This document shows, piece after piece, positions 33,720-45,766 of a DNA stretch of 64,000 nucleotides. Each line of letters begins with the position of its first letter. Within the stretch, counting starts at the first letter, position 1. This DNA comes from Bretschneidera sinensis (lineage: Eukaryota > Streptophyta > Magnoliopsida > Brassicales > Akaniaceae). The stretch covers positions 26,931,727 to 26,995,726 of the forward strand of contig CM043703.1 in NCBI GenBank assembly GCA_023935145.1, in the 5' to 3' direction. Below the pieces are notes generated by a model that saw nothing but the letters and a program-made list of their open reading frames with translations, made no database searches and was not told the origin of the DNA. The position numbers and the translations under genes were made by a program.

Positions 33720-34810
33720 TTCACTAATGGATTGGCCGGTCATCTTCATTAAATCTTTGAGGGTGTCTTCCAATGACTGTGAAACTGACACTGACGCTTG
33801 AGTGGGAGTTTGGTAAGCAGGTGATGGTGCTGGATGGGCTGAGTGACCATGACTTGGAACTAGTGGAGAAAATCTGGGATGGTATTGATTGTGAGCATGA
33901 TGAGGGGCTCCTCCCTGATTTATCAGTTGGTTCTGCTTCCATGAAAAATTAGGGTGGTTCCGTCACCCTGGATTGTAAGTCTCGGAGTAGGATCCATTTG
34001 ATTGCTTCCGATAGTCATTGAAAGCGTTCACTTGTTCCATGGGATACTCGACCAAAAGCCGACATAGATGGACAATTCTGTGCTAAATGCATAGGACTAG
34101 CACAAATGGAACAACTATCAACATTGAATGTATTGGCAGCATTAATGGACTGGCCCACAGCGAAAGCGTTAACCTTTTTGGGGAGAGCATCTATCTTTAT
34201 CCTCAAGTCAGTGTCCCTCCTTAATCTCATAGATGCCTCTTTTCTTAGTGGCACGAATGGACTTGTCTTGACAGCTTGAAAAATCCCACTGCTGCGAGTT
34301 GTCGGATAACTTGTCTAATGCCTTGTATGCTTCATCCCCCGTCAGACTTAAGAATGCCCCCTTATTCATAGAGTTGATCATGCCACGGTTGGGTTGAGTC
34401 AACCCTTGGTAGAAGAACTGAACGAGTCTCCACTTCTCATATCCATGTGGAGGGCATTTGATCAGTAACTCTTTGAAACGCTCCCAACTCTCAGAAAACT
34501 TCTCATCCTTCTCCTGAGTGAAAGAACTAATCTCCTTTCGGCACTCATTCACTTTAAGACATTGGGAAAAAATTCTTATAGAATTTATTCAACAAGCTTT
34601 CCCAAGATATAATAGACCCAGACGTGTTGGAATCCAACCATTCCCTAGCTCTATTGTGAAGAGAAAAGGGAAAAGTCTAAGATGGACTGACTCATCAGAG
34701 AAGTTCTGGAACTTGAATGTGGCGGAAATATCTTTGAACTTCTTCACATGGCTATAAGGATTTTCAAGATCCAAGCCATGAAATGAGGGTAAAGAGTTGG
34801 ATGACATGTG
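33720..34810 (-). pseudogene. Athila-like Gag (broken)
   Basis: The minus strand shows SLPSFHGLDLENPYSHVKKF, then SFTQEKDEKFSESWERFKEL and CPPHGYEKWRLVQFFYQGL, the conserved retrotransposon Gag core. A CCHC knuckle reads CSICASPMHLAQNCP (near 34120-34075). Frame changes near 34589 and 34230 break the frame. Confidence 0.82.
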
Positions 34811-35337
34811 GCTTTAGATCAAAATGGGTAGCATTGGTTGGTGGAAACACTATACAATAAGGGGAGTTAGTCACAATGGGTGCGAACAAATCCCTAAGGG
34901 ATGTAGTGAAGTCCACGTTCCAAGCTCTAGGGTGCTCTACATTCTTCGGTTGATTTGCATTCCTTAATTGTCTCCCATCTCAATCGTCTCTCTCTCAACA
35001 AGTGCTTTCTTATTTCTCCTAAGAGTTCTTTCTATTTCGGGATCTAAAGGTATCAACTCTAAGTTTAGGGATCTTCGACCAAGCATACACCACACAAAAA
35101 GCAATAAAATAAACTAACTAGCAGAAACAAAAGAATAAAATAAAATACAAATAACAAATAACAAATAAAATAAAATAAATGCAAAAACAGAAAACATAAT
35201 ACTCACAAAATGGGCCAACAAAAATTGACAAAATTTTTTTTCCTCAGCTGCTGCCGGTCTGTGGAGATGCACTCGAGCACAGGTAAAGTGTGATTCGACA
35301 AACTGCAAAAACAAATAAAACACCAAAATTTTCTTTT

Positions 35338-35391
<54 letters not shown>

Positions 35392-35554
35392 TTTTATGGG
35401 CAATTGCAAATAGAAATAAATAAACTAGAACAAAATTGCAAAAAATAAAAATAAAACAAAAATGCTAACTAAACTAGTAGAAAAATAAAATTAATTCAAA
35501 CAAAAATTTAATTTTCACAAACAAAGCAACTCTCCGGCAACGGCGCCAAAAACT
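34811..35554. other. Athila-like leader with (TA)n run and primer-binding site
   Basis: A leader between gag and the 5' LTR. It includes a TA microsatellite (about 35340-35389) and A-rich stretches. The minus-strand primer site TGGCGCCGTTGCCGG lies next to the LTR. Confidence 0.75.
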
Positions 35555-36653
35555 TGTTGTGAGTTTTAAATTACTCGCAAGCGCACGAGTCATTTGCAAT
35601 ATAGTGTGTGTAAGTGCGAGGTCAAATCCACAGAGAATTTTGTCGTGGAAAATAGATTTTTATCTAAACTAAACCTATTTTAACCTAGTTCTGAATTTCG
35701 AACTGTGTCGTTCTAAGAATATAAACTAAACTAAATTGATTTAAAACAAATAATAAAAGCACTAAGGTTTCTGAAGCCACCCCACCAAATCAAAGCATAT
35801 ATTTTCATGATTTTTGTTCCTACAACTGACAAGCAATTACATCCTATGCATGTTCTATATAAAAGTAATTTATCAAATAATTCCCTGAATCCATCGATAT
35901 ACAAATTACAACGAATACCCTAATTAAATCAAATCATCAAATGTATCAATTTAATTTACAAATCACAGTGGATATCCGATTTAATTTGAATGATTCAATG
36001 TGTCTGTCAGATGAATCACATCGAATATCCAATTTGAACAGTTTATAAACAAAACAATCAATCATAAGGATTTACTCAAACAATTGAACTGAAATAGAAC
36101 ATCAATACAAAAATGTCGGAATCGTATGAACATATATGAAAATATAATGCTAATCAATGGCGAGGCTTCATCTTCAACCTTAGATGAAGGTTTTAGCCTC
36201 TCATGATTATGAAAATAAATTTCACAATTAAAGTGCCAAACATTAAACTTTAAAACACAAAAGAAATAAATTAAAGCTGAAAATACATTGAGAGAGAAAT
36301 CACACTTGCAGCTCATCTCTTTGTTTTTTCTTCTTTTTGTTTTTCCTGTGCAGCGCTCTGCCCCCTTGATAGCAAAGCCTTCGAGATCCACACACTGAAG
36401 ATGAAGTGAAATGGGGCTTTTATAGAGAAAATCCATGAGTACAATGTGTTTCCAACTGATGTGGGATGTGAGATGTGGGATTTAAGCTTTCACATTTTTC
36501 TCTTTAAGCCGGATAATTCCATAATGCTCCAAAAACCTAGAATAACATAATAAACACAGAAAGAAGATAAAATATGATGAAATTAACACAAACTTAGAGC
36601 TTAACAAATATAAATTAAGGGGCTTAAATATGGATATTTAAGCACTTATCACA
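35555..36653 (-). repeat. 5' LTR of the Athila-like element, shared with a second partial copy
   Basis: It matches the 3' LTR (27215-28327). Instead of foreign flanking DNA, its outer side (36654 onward) continues with the same sequence that lies inside the 3' LTR of this element, so it is also the 3' LTR of a second copy. Confidence 0.85.
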
Positions 36654-37252
36654 CCCCCAAACTTATATATTGCTAGTCCCTTAGCAATACAAAACTAAAA
36701 ACTAATTGAAAAACAAAGAACACAAAGATAAATCCATCTTTTATGGTATCCAAAAATTTAAATATCACACAAAACCATGATATTCATTCATGAGGCAAGC
36801 TTAAAAAAATAAACTTATCTTCGCAATGAATAGAAATGTTAAAATCTAATTACTTACAAAAGGCCGGCTAAGGTATCACAAGCCTCAAATCAGTGTAAAG
36901 TGAACTAGCACATAAATATGAAGCTTCCAAATAATTCCAATGTGCAATGTCTCAATGTCTCAGGATTCACATAATTTCCCATCAGAATGAACAATCAATG
37001 ACTAGTTTTATTTTCTTCTTTCTTTTATTGTGAGGCCTCTGCCATGTTTAGTTCCCTTAAGCTTTCTTATTGACCCATGTAGCGAGTGTTGAGTTAATGA
37101 CTCCCAAACCGAATGGTGTTAGGGCATTAGGTGTAAAAACACCCCTAAGGACTTACTAACTCGAGTAAAAAAGGCTACGAAACTAAACTGGCTTTAATGC
37201 AACCAATCAAAATTCTGACCTTTTGACGTGAACACTCACTGCTTACTGAGGA
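36654..37252 (-). mobile_element. Partial second Athila-like copy (3' non-coding region)
   Basis: About 600 bp here match 28328-28957, starting with the purine tract CCCCCAAACTTATATATTGC and running to GCTTACTGAGG. The two differ by small indels, including a 44-bp duplication in only one and a CTCAATGT duplication in the other. The match ends abruptly at 37252, where a copia LTR fragment begins. Confidence 0.85.
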
Positions 37253-37512
37253 ATTATTTGGAATTAAAAGAAGAATTGACCCGCTTTTACTCATTAAGTA
37301 AATGGGCCGAACCAAAACGCACTAAAATTCAAACCATATTTAACAAATCTCCACATTGGCTTGAATTTCAACAAATAGTAAAATACTCTTCACCATCTCC
37401 ACAAATGCCCCAATCGGGCATAATTCAAATACTATAAGTAACACCAATCAAGTCCAAGCAATGCTCGAACTTGGACATTGTAAGTGGCTTATTAAACATA
37501 TCTGACGGATTA
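37253..37512 (-). pseudogene. copia C-terminus and start of its 3' LTR (left half of a split element)
   Basis: The minus strand reads NPSDMFNKPLTMSKFEHCLD and then GVTYSI before a stop near 37436, the usual copia polyprotein end. It is followed by a purine tract and a putative LTR start TGTTAAATATGG at 37345. Only about 93 bp of the LTR remain before the gypsy copy at 37252. It continues the element at 45767-48461, from which it is split by the solo LTR. Confidence 0.8.
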
Positions 37513-37734
37513 TGTAATGCCCATTCGTAAAGAAATGGTAAAGAAGTAATATAATAAATATAACATGGAGTTCAAATAATATATATATGTGAAAGATTTA
37601 ATTTTTATAAAACAGTTATTAAAAAAACGGACACGTGGTGGTGTAAAGAAAAAGAAGAAAAAAAATTTGTCCAGATAAAGGAAAAAAAAAGTTTAAAAAA
37701 AAGAGGACGTGGCAACACCTAGAGTCCAGGTGTT

Positions 37735-39033
37735 TGATTACGCCCAAAGAGTAACGCGGTAGTTATAGTACAGCTTTGGGGTGTCGATTCCATAGGGAAA
37801 CAAGATAACTACAAGAGAAGGTGTGAACCTTAACACAGACGATAAAGATCAAGTGAGAGAATAAAGTATTGTGTGAAAATTGTGTAGATAATATAATGGA
37901 GGCAACAAGGGTCCGAGAATGCTCCCTAGGTTTGTTGCCTTATTCCAGTCTCAATTCAGTTGTCTTTATCTCGATTGCAAGTTTCACATCCCAAACAAGC
38001 AATCAACAAATATTCAATTAAGCACATATATAAACCCTAATGTAATTGTTATGAAATACTTTTTTACTTTCAAGCACACATGACCTAACTTATAAATTAT
38101 CACGAAAAAGACAATATATCATGATGAAAATACTGTAGTAATGGACAAATCTATAAGAGAAATCTACCGAACTCAATCACACCTCAACAACATCACATAA
38201 GAAGAGCATGACTAGACTTATATGGGGGAGAAAGATGCAATCACCGGATTAAGGGAAAATCTTCTAATTAAATTGAAAAGTAAATCATAATAATGTTTAA
38301 CGATAATTCTGTATTACAACTGAACTAATAAATGAATTAAAGAACAACAAAACCTAGGGATTCATCCCTTCGCCTTGCTTGGAGATTAGTCAGCCATAGA
38401 GGGAGAGTGTGGCAGCCTCCCTTGAGTTTTTCGGCCTTCTATCTATTTTATGAATGTCTAATTACAAACCCTAAGTGGTCTATTTATAGTGTACAAGACC
38501 TAAGGGTGTTTTAGGGTTTGAACAAATCATTAAAGACCTAATTAGGGCCTAACTCGGAGAACAGGGTCTGTGCAGGCGCCACACCTTGGCTTTTGTCAGG
38601 CTTCTTATTTGTGCTGTGGGGGTGCACCTCAGCTTCATCTAGGGTGCAACTCAGCCCTTTAGGGCGCACCTCAGCTTGATCCAAGGTGCACCTTGACCTG
38701 ATGGATCTTTGAGGTTTCTTTTGGGCTTTCTTTTGAAGGGTGCGCTCCAGCTCCATCCAGGGTGCACCTTGACCCGATTGGTAGAGGTCTTCTTTGTTTT
38801 ATCCTTCCGCAATCATGGCTCCACTCCGGTATGCATCGAATCATCTTGCTTCAAGCAATAATCGCTTTTCCATCTCTTTTAACTCAAGATACCTGAAAAT
38901 GCACCGAAATAAGTTAATGCTCTGAGAATACCACTTTAGAGTTATTAACAAATAAAAATACAATTAAAACCTAAATCAACCCTAAAATGCTAAAAACCAA
39001 GTAAGATTAAGATACATTTTATGGCTCTCATCA
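37735..39033 (-). repeat. 3' LTR of the gag-only element
   Basis: Ends TGATTACGCCC... and ...CTCTCATCA on the plus strand; 1,299 bp. It contains imperfect ~20-bp repeats built on AGGGTGCACCTCAGC (38620-38775). It lacks a ~26-bp block (ATTCATTCACGCCGC...) present in the 5' LTR near 43513. Confidence 0.9.
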
Positions 39034-40631
39034 CAACCCCCAACTAGCTTATTGCTAGTCCCTAGCATTTCAAGCGAAAACAAGAGATGAATTCTACGGT
39101 GGGAATCAAAACAAAGTAAAGCAATGTTAGTGTTAAACCAAGAGTAATTTCACTTTTGTCTCAAAAATTGCACATAACACACGGCACATAGAATCATTAA
39201 ATTTCACCCAAGTCCAAAAATAATCTAAACATCAATCTTAAAATTGTTATCGACTCTTAACATCCATCTTACCACAATCCATTAATCCGAATACCCGGAT
39301 GATTTTATGCACAACATTCATGAATACAAGTCTTGGCCTCTAAAAACATAACAAATTGTGTGAAATCAATTATATAAACAAGCTCCATAGGCTTACTTTT
39401 CAAATCATTTTCCCTTATTGTAGAAAAAAATCACACTACATTGGATCAATAGGTCTTTTCTAAGCTTGTAATGTTAGGCTAAGGTAAAGGTTAAGAAAGA
39501 ACAGGAAGAATTCAACAAGTAAAAGAACTTAATCTCTTAGTTTTGAACACAAATCTTTAAGCATTGGATAACCTTACTTCAATACCCAACTCTTCCAACC
39601 ATTTTCCGAGCATTTCTTTCAACAAATCACTATTTTTTTTATAAGAGCATATCTTCGATAAGTCACCACTTTTCCTTTCTTTTCTTCTTTCTTTGCCATC
39701 CTTCACTTCTTTTTTTCTTTTCTTTTCTTTTATATTTTGGCATAAGACCATTCACCTCTTCTTTCATTCTTTTCTTTTCCACAACCCCCAACTTATCTCT
39801 TTTAATGTACTTGGGTTATGGCAGTAACATTTTTTCATATTTTCCATCTTTACTTCTCTTAAGTGCTTCCTAGCAAATGTGTACAACTAAGTTCTTTTAA
39901 AAGAAGGGTAAGGATAAAATATTTTTAGGCTCATAAGGGTAAGTAAATGGGTTATCGAAAGAAACAAGGCTCAAATTCTTTAAAAGCTCAAACAGGTGAC
40001 TAGCGATAAATATAGCAATGGTAAGTTTGAAAGACTCAAACGGTTCAAAAATGGCCTATATCATATCCTAAGTAGTGTGCATTCTAGAAATTCACCTCAA
40101 GTGATTATCAAGTAAATTTTAGAGCTTTTCGAGACCACAAAAGTATTCACAAAACAATCACACATAAAACTTTTCTAAATGTTTAAGACTAATCATACTA
40201 TCTTACCACAAACTAGAGTCTCTAACCAAATTAAGACTGACACTTAAATAATTCTCAAACCGAAACAAAATTTAACTTCTTCTAAATGATGTATGTTATC
40301 TCAATTAAGCTTATATCATTGACATGTGAATTACATCCAAGGCAAACACAAAGCATGCTAAAAATAAACAAAAAGGGAAAATGACACCAAGCAGTTCAAT
40401 GGAAAAAAAAATGTATGGAAATATAGAATATCGAAACAAAGAGATGCATTTCCTCCAACCCCAACTTAAATATTACATTGAACTCAATGTAAAAGAAAGA
40501 GTAAAGGAAACTCCATTTGTAGCCAAAGATGCACAAAAGCTGAAAATTGTACTCCACCATTTGAATTGCTTCGTATATTTGTCCCTGAAAAAGAATTACG
40601 AAAGTAAAACTGGAAAACAGCAAAATAATGA
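39034..40631. other. Non-coding 3' interior of the gag-only element
   Basis: About 1.6 kb where an autonomous gypsy element would carry pol. Only short frames without retroelement motifs are found. The stretch next to the LTR is a minus-strand purine tract. Confidence 0.7.
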
Positions 40632-42446
40632 TCATAAATAAGAAAAAGAAATATGAAAAACAGTAAAAATAAAAGGATATGTTGTGAGTTGCCTCCCATG
40701 AGTACTAATTTTTACGTCTTCAGTCAGATGCTCGTATTCCCTCCTAGACAAACATGAATTGAATGCACCAGCAACTGCTTCACTACCAAATTCGATGCTC
40801 GTATGCTTTGGAGAGGCCTCAAAGATGTCATCAGTAACATCCGCAAATTCTGGCTCAATATATGCTCTTGTGAAGCCATGGGTGTAGGTTGACTCCAATG
40901 AATTAAAGTGATGGACCTTTTCCATGGGTGAGTCAATCATATATATTTGGTGGCTTTCGTCCACATCCTCTAATTTTGTTGTTGTTGGGATGTGTAATGA
41001 CTTACCACTTAGTGTCTCAATAACATTCACCTCCTTCAAATTCTTTTGTGCTAGGTGTTGACCATGGGGTGTGAACTGAGCTTGAGAAGGGAACTTACCT
41101 TGCTTAGTCACACTCAAGTAGTTCATCAACTTGGACATTTGGTTCTTTAAATCCTTATGTTCATCAACAACCTGTACAATTAAAGATTCAAGCCTTTGAT
41201 TAGTCTTCCCCTGTACCTCAATAAAAGCATGTAAAGTGTCTTCTAAAGGACTCCTAGAAGATACAGGTGCATGATATGGTTCAAGACATGGTGCAGGGGT
41301 TTGTGCAAGGTGATGGTTTTCAGACTTCCAGCTGAAATTGGGGTGATTTCGCCATCCTAGATTATAAATATCAGAGAAGGGTGTCAAAGGCTTCTTGTAC
41401 ATGCCTAAGGCATTACATTGTTCCTTATACATCCCTATCATCTCAGCAAATGTGGGGCACTCTTGGGCGAGATGATCTACCTTGCCACACACAAAACATG
41501 GTTTCAAAGACGTTGCATGATTAGCTACATGTGTTGGCTTTGAGCTTTTAGTCTTTAACACCTCTAGTTCCCTAGTGAGCATCTCGACCTTGGCCTTAAG
41601 TTTATCCTCTTCCCTAAGATGGTAAATTCCACCACCATTTGGGTGCCCTATAGGTCGTGACCTATTTGTGCTTTCAGTAGCACTAGGTTCAATCCAAGTG
41701 TGAGCTTTTTCATCAAGCTCATTGAGGTACTCTATGGCCTTATCAGGATCTTTCTCTAAAAACTCACCATTACACATCATCTTTACGAATTGGCGCTCTC
41801 TATATGTAAGTCCTTCATAAAAATAGCCCTCTAAGCGTCAACTCTCATACCCATGGTGAGAGCATATACTCAATAACTCCTTAAATCTCTCCCAAGACTG
41901 ATACAAAGTCTCACTGTCCTTTTGTGCAAAGGTGGAGATTTATCTTTTTAAAGCGTTGGTCTTATGTTAGGGAAAGTATTTATTAAAAAAAATTCAAGTC
42001 ATCTCAGCCCACGACCCAATAGATAGTGGTCTTAGTGGGTATAGCCAACTCTTAGCTCTATCCTTCAAAGCGAAAGGAAAAAACTTAAGTTTCATAATGC
42101 CATGAGTTTCATCTTGACTATGAAAATTCGCAACTACTTCCTCAAACTCTCTAATGTGCACATATGGGTTTTCGTTTTCCAAGCCATGGAATGTAAGAAG
42201 TAACTGTATTATCCCTGTTTTAAAATCTAGTTGGCGAGTATTAGCTGAAAACATGATGCATGATGGTGTGGCTGTGTGTGTAGGGTTGAGGTAATCCTCA
42301 AGGGTCCTAAGGGGTTGATATTCATGTTCACTCATGTCTTCGGGACTAGATAGACTATCAAATAAGGGATTTAGAAAGGAATTTAATTTTGACTCTAGCA
42401 CAGGTCTACTAGCAAATCTACCCAAAGCATCTCTATGTCTTTGCAT
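40632..42446 (-). pseudogene. Gag of the gag-only element, four in-frame stops
   Basis: One frame from ATG 42446 to the stop at 40632. The N-terminal part has QLLLTFHGLENENPYVHIRE, LKFFPFALKDRAKSWLYPL and WAEMT. Then come four in-frame stops within 41,800-41,995, with no frame change. The second half reads RQFVKMMCNGEFLEKDPDKA, IEYLNELDEKAHTW, and a CCHC knuckle CFVCGKVDHLAQECP (about 41490-41445). The C-terminal tail (ENHHLAQTPAPC, FTPHGQHLAQKN) is free of enzymatic motifs. The stops are all explainable by G:C to A:T change. Gag normally builds the particle that packages element RNA. Confidence 0.85.
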
Positions 42447-42661
42447 TTAAGGTAACAAAATAATGAAAACAAATACTATAAAAAGAAAGAATAAAATAAG
42501 ATAAAAAAAATTTAATGCAGCAAGCTAAAAGAGGGAACGAAGTTACCGCTTTTACAAACTGCTGAAAAAAAAAACTATTTACAACTCTTCTACCGTCTTA
42601 TCTTAGAGTTGACAATCTTCTTTATACTTAAGCACGTTTCCCCGGAAACGGCGCCAAAATT

Positions 42662-43978
42662 TGATTACGCCCAAAGAGTAACGCAGTAGTTGTAGTACAG
42701 TTTTGGGGTGTCGATTCCATAGGGAAACAAGATAACTACAAGAGAAGGTGTGAACCTTAACACAGACGATAAAGATCAAGTGAAAGAATAAAGTATTGTG
42801 TGAAAATTGTGTAGATAATATAATGGAGGCAACAAGGGTCCGGGAATCCTCCCTAGGTTTGTTGCCTTATTCCAGTCTCAATTCAGTTGTCTTTATCTCG
42901 ATTGCAAGTTTCACATCCTAAACAAGCAATCGGCAAATATTCAATTAAGCACATATATAAACCCTAATGTAATTGTTATGAAATACTTTTTACTTTCAAG
43001 CACACATGACCTAACTTATAGATTATCAAGAAACGACAATATATCATGATGAAAATACTGTAGTAATTGACAAATCTATAAGAAAAATCTACCGGACTCA
43101 ATCACACCTCAACAACATCACATAAGAAGAGCATGACTAGACTTATATGGTGGAGAAAGATGCAATCACCGGATTAAGGGAAAATATTCTAATTAAATTG
43201 AAAAGTAAATCATAATAATGTTTAACGATAAATCAATATTACAACTGAACTAATAAAGGAATTAAAGAACAACAAAACCTAGGGATTCATCCCTTCGCCT
43301 TGCTTGGAGATTAGTCGGCCATGGGAGAGAGTATGGTAGCCTCCCTTGAGTTTTTTGGCCTTTTATCTATTTTATGAATGTCTAATTACAAACCCTAAGT
43401 GGTCTATTTATAGTGTACAAGGCCTAAGGGTGTTTTAGGGTTTGAACAAATCATTAAAGACCTAATTAGGGCCTAACTCGGAGAACAGGGTCTGTGCAGG
43501 TGCCGCACCTTGGATTCATTCACGCCGCAACTTGGCTTTTGTCAGGCTTCTTGTTTGTGCTGTGGGGTGCGCCTTAGCTTGATCTAAGTTGCACCTCAGC
43601 CCTTCAGGGCGCACCTCAGCTTGACCCAAGGTGCACCTTGACCTGATGGATCTTTAAGGTTTCTTTTGGGCTTCCTTTTGAAGGGTGCACCCCAGCTCCA
43701 TCCAGGGTGCACCTTGACCTGATTGGTAGAGGTCTTCTTTGTTTTATCCTTCCGCAATCATGGCTCCACTTTGGTATGCATTGAATCATCTTGCTTTAAG
43801 CAACAATCACTTTTCCATCTCTTTTAACTCAAGATACCTGAAAATGCATCGAAATAAGTTAATGCTCCGAGAATACCACTCTAGAGTTGTTAACAAATAA
43901 AAATGAAATGAAAACCTAAATCAACCCTAAAATGCCAACAAATAAGTAAGATTAAGATGCATTTTATGGCTCTCATCA
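42662..43978 (-). repeat. 5' LTR of the gag-only element
   Basis: 1,317 bp, closely matching 37735-39033. It differs mainly by a ~26-bp insertion and scattered single bases. High similarity suggests a more recent insertion than the surrounding copia. Confidence 0.9.
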
Positions 43979-45766
43979 GTGTTGCTAAAGAAATTGCAAC
44001 TCTTTCATGCTTTGCCAAAGAAAATGAAACTCTTACATGCTGCACAGCTAGAAAGCGGTGAACGGTGCCGCGTAAAAAATTTATTATATATATTGAATTG
44101 TTTTATTAGTTTTACCAAATCCTGTTTGGTTTTCTTCAATCTCAAATCTAAACTACTCTATTTTTTTAAACACTTGGGGACCGAAAGAAATATTGAAAGA
44201 GTAAAATTTTGAAGGGGTTTACGGCATAATTTTATAGAGTCACGAGAAGCTCTAAGAAAAACATAAGGTAATAACGTGAAGTTTATTTTTGAAATTTAGC
44301 ATACATGAAATTTCCTGGAATTCAATATGGTAATTTTCAAAGGGTGTGAATTATGAAGGAATTGAAGAATAAATTAGAAATTTTAACATAAATATTATGT
44401 CGGGTGTTGACGATCAGCAACTGGAGGAAGTTGTTGAGAGGAGCAGGAAAAACAAGGAGGTGATCCACGGATAGCTCTAAGTGCTACGTGGTGAGTTAGA
44501 TTTACTTTAATTAATCAATATAAATATGAAGTATATAGTGATAATATTTGAATAAATTATTAACATATGATTTGATGATAAATAACAGTTGTTTAATGGG
44601 TATGATAGGTATAATTGATATGTGGAAAGTTATTATATGAAAAGTAATATTATTGGAATAATGAGTCAATTTAATAATAAAGATGATAAGTGAAATTCTT
44701 GACAAACTATGGATGATAAATTGATATGATATATGAGGAGAAGAATTTAGTGAAATTGATCAAATAATAATTTGAGAAAAAACAATATAGCTAAATTGAA
44801 TGTTTGAATACATACTCGTTTTTGTATTATTGTTTATATGCATATTTCATATCATTATTCATATGCATATGCATGAAATAAAAGAACCGGGAGGGGGCTA
44901 GTCTAAATAAAAAACCGTGACAGCCAGTATATGCTAGAAATAAAAGAACTAGGAGGGCAGTCGGTCTAAATAAAATAAAAAAACTGGGAAGGCAACCTGT
45001 TTAAGATAAAAGCATGTCGACATGTGGGAAGACGTTCCCTAATAATAATTCATGCATTGCATCTGTTTTAAATATTGATTGTATTACTGAAATGTTGAAG
45101 TGTTGTTTATTATTGTAAATTTATTTATAAATGAATGAGTCTCACAGAGAGACAGTTATGGTAAGAAAGAAACTTGGAAGTATGATATGATAAGAACTAT
45201 CTAAATGGTAGACTATATGCTGTGAACCTCATAACGAGGTAATTATAAGATAATTTATAGCCTTAAGGTGAACAAATAAATAATAAGAAGAGATTGATAG
45301 AGAATGGGGCTTATGATATGTGTAGTGACAGTAGAATGCTATTATCAAGTTATATGAGATTTAAATGATTAAATACTAAAAGACTATTTATACAAATTGA
45401 ACACTTCTAGTAAATTTAATTCATTGAGCTTGTGAAGCTCATCCCTCAAGGTTAAATGATTTTAGGCTATCCAGGACAAATAGTTGGTGAGCTAAGATTC
45501 AGATGGATTCATTATCTGTAAGCCACGTGGTCCACATCCTCAGACTAATGAGAAAAAAAAAACAGTTGTAAATATTCATGCATATTATGTTGTATACAAT
45601 GTTAAAGTTGAGATCTGAATGATGTATCTCCCTGTTAAGGGTTGAGGATTGATGTAAATACTTGCAGTTGGTAAATTTTTTATTGTTGCATATATGTGTC
45701 ATGTTGCGATTTTCAAAATGTGATGACACCGTATCGGGGGTGGCCAACCTGGGATGGGTCGTTACA

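Larger units (their letters stand above)
27215..36653 (-). mobile_element. Athila-like Ty3/gypsy element, minus strand, decayed
   Basis: On the minus strand: 5' LTR (36653-35555), primer site TGGCGCCGTTGCCGG (near 35549-35535, of the tRNA-Asp type used by Athila/Tat lineages), leader, gag, protease, RT, RNase H, integrase, a 1.6-kb non-coding 3' region, polypurine tract GTTTGGGGG next to 28328, and 3' LTR (28327-27215). The order PR-RT-RH-INT and the RT box FMDYFSVF identify a gypsy element. Stops and shifts are present in most domains. Its left end interrupts the SIRE-type copia. Confidence 0.88.
37735..43978 (-). mobile_element. Gag-only non-autonomous LTR element (TR-GAG type), 6.2 kb
   Basis: Two LTRs (37735-39033 and 42662-43978) begin and end TG...CA and are flanked by an exact 5-bp duplication GTGTT (37730-37734, 43979-43983). 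On the minus strand the 5' LTR is followed by the primer site TGGCGCCGTTTCCGGGG, then a Gag, a 1.6-kb non-coding stretch and a purine tract (GTTGGGGG) before the 3' LTR. No protease, RT, RNase H or integrase motif is found in the 3.6-kb interior. This matches terminal-repeat elements with only a GAG domain, which must borrow Pol from an autonomous relative. Confidence 0.88.
37513..45766 (+). mobile_element. Solo LTR of a large gypsy element (about 2.0 kb), split by a later insertion
   Basis: The left segment 37513-37734 begins TGTAATGCCCATTCG and the right segment 43979-45766 ends GGGATGGGTCGTTACA. They are flanked by an exact GATTA on both sides (37508-37512 and 45767-45771). Removing the inner element and one GTGTT gives about 2,005 bp. 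TGTAA(T/C)GCCC...GTTACA ends are typical of Tekay/Del-type chromovirus LTRs. No internal region is present, so this is a solo LTR left by LTR-LTR recombination. The family name is inferred. Confidence 0.8.

Noticed and set aside
36062..36436. 124-codon minus-strand frame in the gypsy LTR
   Set aside because: It lies wholly inside the LTR, recurs in the other LTR in broken form and has no known domain.
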